From Chara braunii (taxonomy: Eukaryota; Streptophyta; Charophyceae; Charales; Characeae): a DNA stretch of 31,362 nt. Position numbers and translations under genes: made by a program. Below are positions 29,065-31,362 of this stretch, piece after piece (position 1 is the first letter of the stretch; every line of letters begins with the position of its first letter). The notes beneath the pieces are model-generated. The model had not been told where the DNA came from, did not search any database, and saw only the letters and a program-made list of their open reading frames with translations. The DNA lies in NCBI GenBank assembly GCA_003427395.1, contig BFEA01000128.1, positions 1,786,661 through 1,818,022 on the forward strand, given 5' to 3'.

Positions 29065-29097
29065 TGCCACGTGGCACGTTTTGACTGCCACGTGGCA
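29065..29097. promoter_or_regulatory. Two perfect G-box palindromes in tandem
   Basis: TGCCACGTGGCA occurs at 29065-29076 and 29086-29097, inside two tandem copies of a 21-bp unit (cgttttgactgccacgtggca). CACGTG with these flanks is the optimal binding site of plant bZIP and bHLH factors (G-box/ABRE class). A further tgacgtggg lies at 29108-29116. They sit in the proposed intron of the gene at 28702-30013. Binding is inferred from motif only. Confidence 0.5.
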
Positions 29098-29107
29098 GCT
29101 GTTGTAG

Positions 29108-30013
29108 GTGACGTGGGTGTTCCGTGGCGTATGGACGGGTGACGCCAGCCGTGGAATTCTTGACAGTTTGCAACAGCGGTGGCAGCTTCGAACAACAACA
29201 GAATACGGAGGTGAGAGAACTATAGGTAGGTTGGTGACGGCGGGTTTGGTTGAGCTAGAAGCCAAGGAGTGGCTTACTATCATCCAAGTGAGCACGGACC
29301 GGGTGCACCATGTGGTGGCGAAGCTGAGAGCGGTGGTTTCAGAGACGACAGTACCGTCAATTTCGTGGATCCGGAGCGAGCAGCAGAGGCTATTGGAGAT
29401 TACATGGGGGTTGGAGGAGGGGCTGCCCCCCCGTCTGCGCATGCCTATAGTTGGGTCACGATTGGAGAGTCTGATGCGGAAGTATTACGATGTTCTTGAC
29501 GAGGGGCAAGATCTGTGTGCTCAGCTGGGGGACCGCTGGTATGATGATGACACCGACCTCGCCATTGCTGACGCCAGCGACATCGCCAGCTGCGACAACG
29601 GCGAGCTTATCTGTACCACCGTTCATTGCAACAACAGCTACGCTAGCAGAGATAACGCCAATCTCACGTGCATCCCTGTCTGCTACAACAACAACAACAA
29701 CAACAACAATACCGATAAAAGCAGTGACAACAATGACGATGACGAGGTTTGCGTGGACAAATATGGCGATAATGGCTACTTTGCCGGTGCCGCTCTCACT
29801 GGAGCCGTCGACTATAATGACAACAATGCTAATAACATGAGCACCGGTGACGGGGACAACAACATCAGTCACGAAGACAATAACAATGATTTCAACAACA
29901 ACAACAGCAAAGTTGTCGGCCCTCGCGCATGCACCCAACTCAGCCAGGGCGTCAGGAATGAAGGTGGGCTTGCTGGGAAGGCTACGGTTTCATACATGCT
30001 TATCATGGTTTGA
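29108..30013 (+). CDS. Hypothetical Asn/Asp-rich protein
   Basis: The longest open frame in the window, 301 codons. It opens with GTG right after TAG, so it is better read as an exon behind the acceptor TTGTAG (29102-29107) than as a gene starting at GTG. Residues 1-150 look like ordinary protein with possible helices (LVELEAKEWLTIIQVSTDRV; SRLESLMRKYYDVLDEGQDL). Residues of about 155-270 are Asn/Asp-rich, partly from an AAC microsatellite (29688-29709). No domain was recognised. Overlapping minus-strand frames (28816-29442, 29456-29938) are equally open, so coding is uncertain. GC is higher than in the flanks, as expected for a genic island. Confidence 0.35.
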   Translation: MTWVFRGVWTGDASRGILDSLQQRWQLRTTTEYGGERTIGRLVTAGLVELEAKEWLTIIQVSTDRVHHVVAKLRAVVSETTVPSISWIRSEQQRLLEITWGLEEGLPPRLRMPIVGSRLESLMRKYYDVLDEGQDLCAQLGDRWYDDDTDLAIADASDIASCDNGELICTTVHCNNSYASRDNANLTCIPVCYNNNNNNNNTDKSSDNNDDDEVCVDKYGDNGYFAGAALTGAVDYNDNNANNMSTGDGDNNISHEDNNNDFNNNNSKVVGPRACTQLSQGVRNEGGLAGKATVSYMLIMV

Positions 30014-30817
30014 GGCTCCCTGTGTGGGTGGAATATCACAGAAGCTCTGCCATGGGATCCGGGAGGGGTCGGGGGGAAGGGTTGTGGGCAACGCTGTTGG
30101 GGAGACCTGCCAACTTCTTGCCTGCCGTACGATTCTGTGAATGTGGGATTTGCGCGAACAGGGGCGGGATAGGAAGGTGAGAGGCTAGATAACTACAACG
30201 GGGTCGCAGTGTATGTTTGGCAACATATGAGTAGGGGGTGGGATCATGCGTGTTTTGATTTGCGCTATCTGAAGCTCCTTGCAGCCTTTTATATAAATAG
30301 ATTATAATAATAGATTGCCACGTGGCAGGTATGACACAGAGGTGCGATGAGTATGTGCTTGTCGCGTGGAATGCGCGATTTCGATTTGTTCCTTGTTTTG
30401 AATGCCCTTCCCTCTCACGGTCTGCTTAGTGTTGTAAGTCGTTTTCGTTGTTGACGAGGGTTTCAAGGCAAGGAGATGACGTGGTGACTGTGGTTGGGGA
30501 AACTAGATTGGTTCGGGGTCCTCCGTTGATTGAATTCTGCCGTCTGACTTTGATTACCCCTTCCCCTCATTGTGCCGTTAATTGAATTTTGCTGCCCTAC
30601 TCCTCATGGTGCTGAATGACCTTTTTAGAAGAAGGTGAGGGTTGCAGATTCGGGATATATTTTTTGACTATGATGAGCAGTTAATCCCCTCGGTCGAGGG
30701 CAATCAATGCTGCTCAATAAGCTGAATGGAGCATGCCATCGTGCTGGCTTATTACTTGTCACGGACTACATTAGGATGGACACGTGGCATGTAATATGGC
30801 ATTTGATTGTTTACAGG
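30014..30817. other. Possible 3' flank of the candidate gene; G-box motifs
   Basis: No frame was recognised. A third TGCCACGTGGCA is at 30316-30327, and ACACGTGGCA at 30780-30789. Several T/G-rich stretches occur. Nothing else identified. Confidence 0.35.
30316..30327. promoter_or_regulatory. G-box palindrome
   Basis: TGCCACGTGGCA, the same 12-mer as at 29065 and 29086. It could serve a promoter on either side. Motif evidence only. Confidence 0.4.
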
Positions 30818-30970
30818 GACGCTGGACCCGTTTTCCAGCAGGTGATGCTCCCCACCAATAGATGGAGCCTCCCCGAGCTTGCTAGTGGTGACTGCTCTTA
30901 TCAGCATCCCTAGCAACTACTTGGGGTGTTTCTTTAAAAAAAAGAAAATAATAATAATAATAATAATAAA
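30818..30970 (+). mobile_element. Short retroposon, family 3, long form
   Basis: gacgctggaccc, ttccagcaggtgatgctccc, ccaccaatagatggagcc, then ggtgactgctcttatcagcatccctag and an A-rich tail that passes into (AAT)n at 30948-30970. It matches the minus strand of 13041-13192 along its length and 7331-7416 in its first half. No TSD was found. Confidence 0.6.
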
Positions 30971-31194
30971 TAAAAACATAAAAAATAAAAAAAATTGCAA
31001 CCACCTAGGCTACCAGAGTGGCCCGGGGTCACTTGCCCGGCCGGGCCAAAAACAATTAAAAAAAATAAAAATAAAAAATAATAATAATTTATTTTGTTTC
31101 CTAAATTTGGTGCATAATGTCGATTTGACCCTGAGGCAAACGTTGTTCAGTTTATTTTTCTGCATAACATAGTTTTTTTTCGGGTTTGTTTTTT

Positions 31195-31229
<35 letters not shown>

Positions 31230-31362
31230 TTGGGACCTTCCCTTGTTCTTTCACCGGCTGGCCACCCGGGACCCGGGCGGCCCGGCTGGCAGCGGTTTAA
31301 AAAATATTATGTCGTCGACTCGTGATTCACAGGAACTGTTTCAACTGAAACTAGCACGCAAT
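30971..31362. other. Low-complexity end of window
   Basis: A-rich and (AAT)n tracts (30971-31090), a T run of about 34 (31195-31228) and a GC-rich segment (31255-31295, gcccggctgg type) that resembles the cccggccgggcc at about 31020-31045. No gene recognised. Confidence 0.5.

Noticed and set aside
28816-29442. Minus-strand frame of 208 codons
   Set aside because: Antisense to the candidate exon, Ser/Arg/Thr-rich without a recognisable domain. It cannot be excluded, but the plus-strand model has splice sites in phase.
29456-29938. Minus-strand Val/Ile-rich frame of 160 codons
   Set aside because: It is the reverse reading of Asn/Asp-rich AAC/GAC codons (GTT/GTC), so its openness follows from the plus-strand composition.

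Overview
The window looks like intergenic, repeat-dominated DNA from a large eukaryotic nuclear genome. A plant or streptophyte-alga genome is my best guess. The basis is a plant-type L1 LINE 3' end (zinc-knuckle after the reverse transcriptase), a RepHel Helitron, several tRNA-derived SINE families with target-site duplications (TSDs), long homopolymers and microsatellites, and G-box palindromes. Nothing prokaryotic is present as a system: no operons, Shine-Dalgarno sites, CRISPR arrays or prophage. The species cannot be fixed from the sequence.

Layout. 1-1140: poly(A), a foldback hairpin and a retroposed 433-bp element (692-1124) bounded by a 15-bp TSD. 1220-2685: the 5'-truncated, frame-broken 3' end of an L1 LINE. 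2686-8260: old SINEs and low-complexity tracts; a sequencing-library (Nextera mate-pair type) junction adapter is embedded at 7271-7302. 8821-9384: an LTR-like segment with a 269-bp duplication whose junction is the only N in the window. 10097-11033: a foldback structure with palindromic arms around two long T tracts. 12694-12901: a MITE-like element. 14366-14864: a 138-bp duplication inside an open frame. 17050-17940: four diverged tandem units, each carrying a tRNA-like (pol III A/B box) module on the minus strand.

19470-25155 holds the most coherent relic: a decayed Helitron RepHel protein on the plus strand. It can be followed from the N-terminal zinc finger through the Rep HUH and two-tyrosine motifs to the last helicase motif, across many stops and frameshifts. 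A roughly 1-kb internal tandem duplication (22167-24139) interrupts it, and an insertion separates the zinc finger from Rep. From 25.2 to 27.9 kb there are Ser/Thr/Pro-rich open frames, (TA)n/(CA)n/(GA)n microsatellites and a 115-bp bacterial-looking GC-rich insert between two 19-C runs. 27928-28104 is an intact SINE with a 14-bp TSD.

28.7-30.0 kb has higher GC and is the best place for a host gene: a 301-codon open frame follows a consensus-like intron, with three perfect 12-bp G-box palindromes around it. This gene model is tentative. At least two places (7271-7302 and 9115) show assembly or library artefacts, so long-range order across them should not be trusted. I found no convincing new functional system; the most unusual biology is the tandem tRNA-like array and the Helitron relic.
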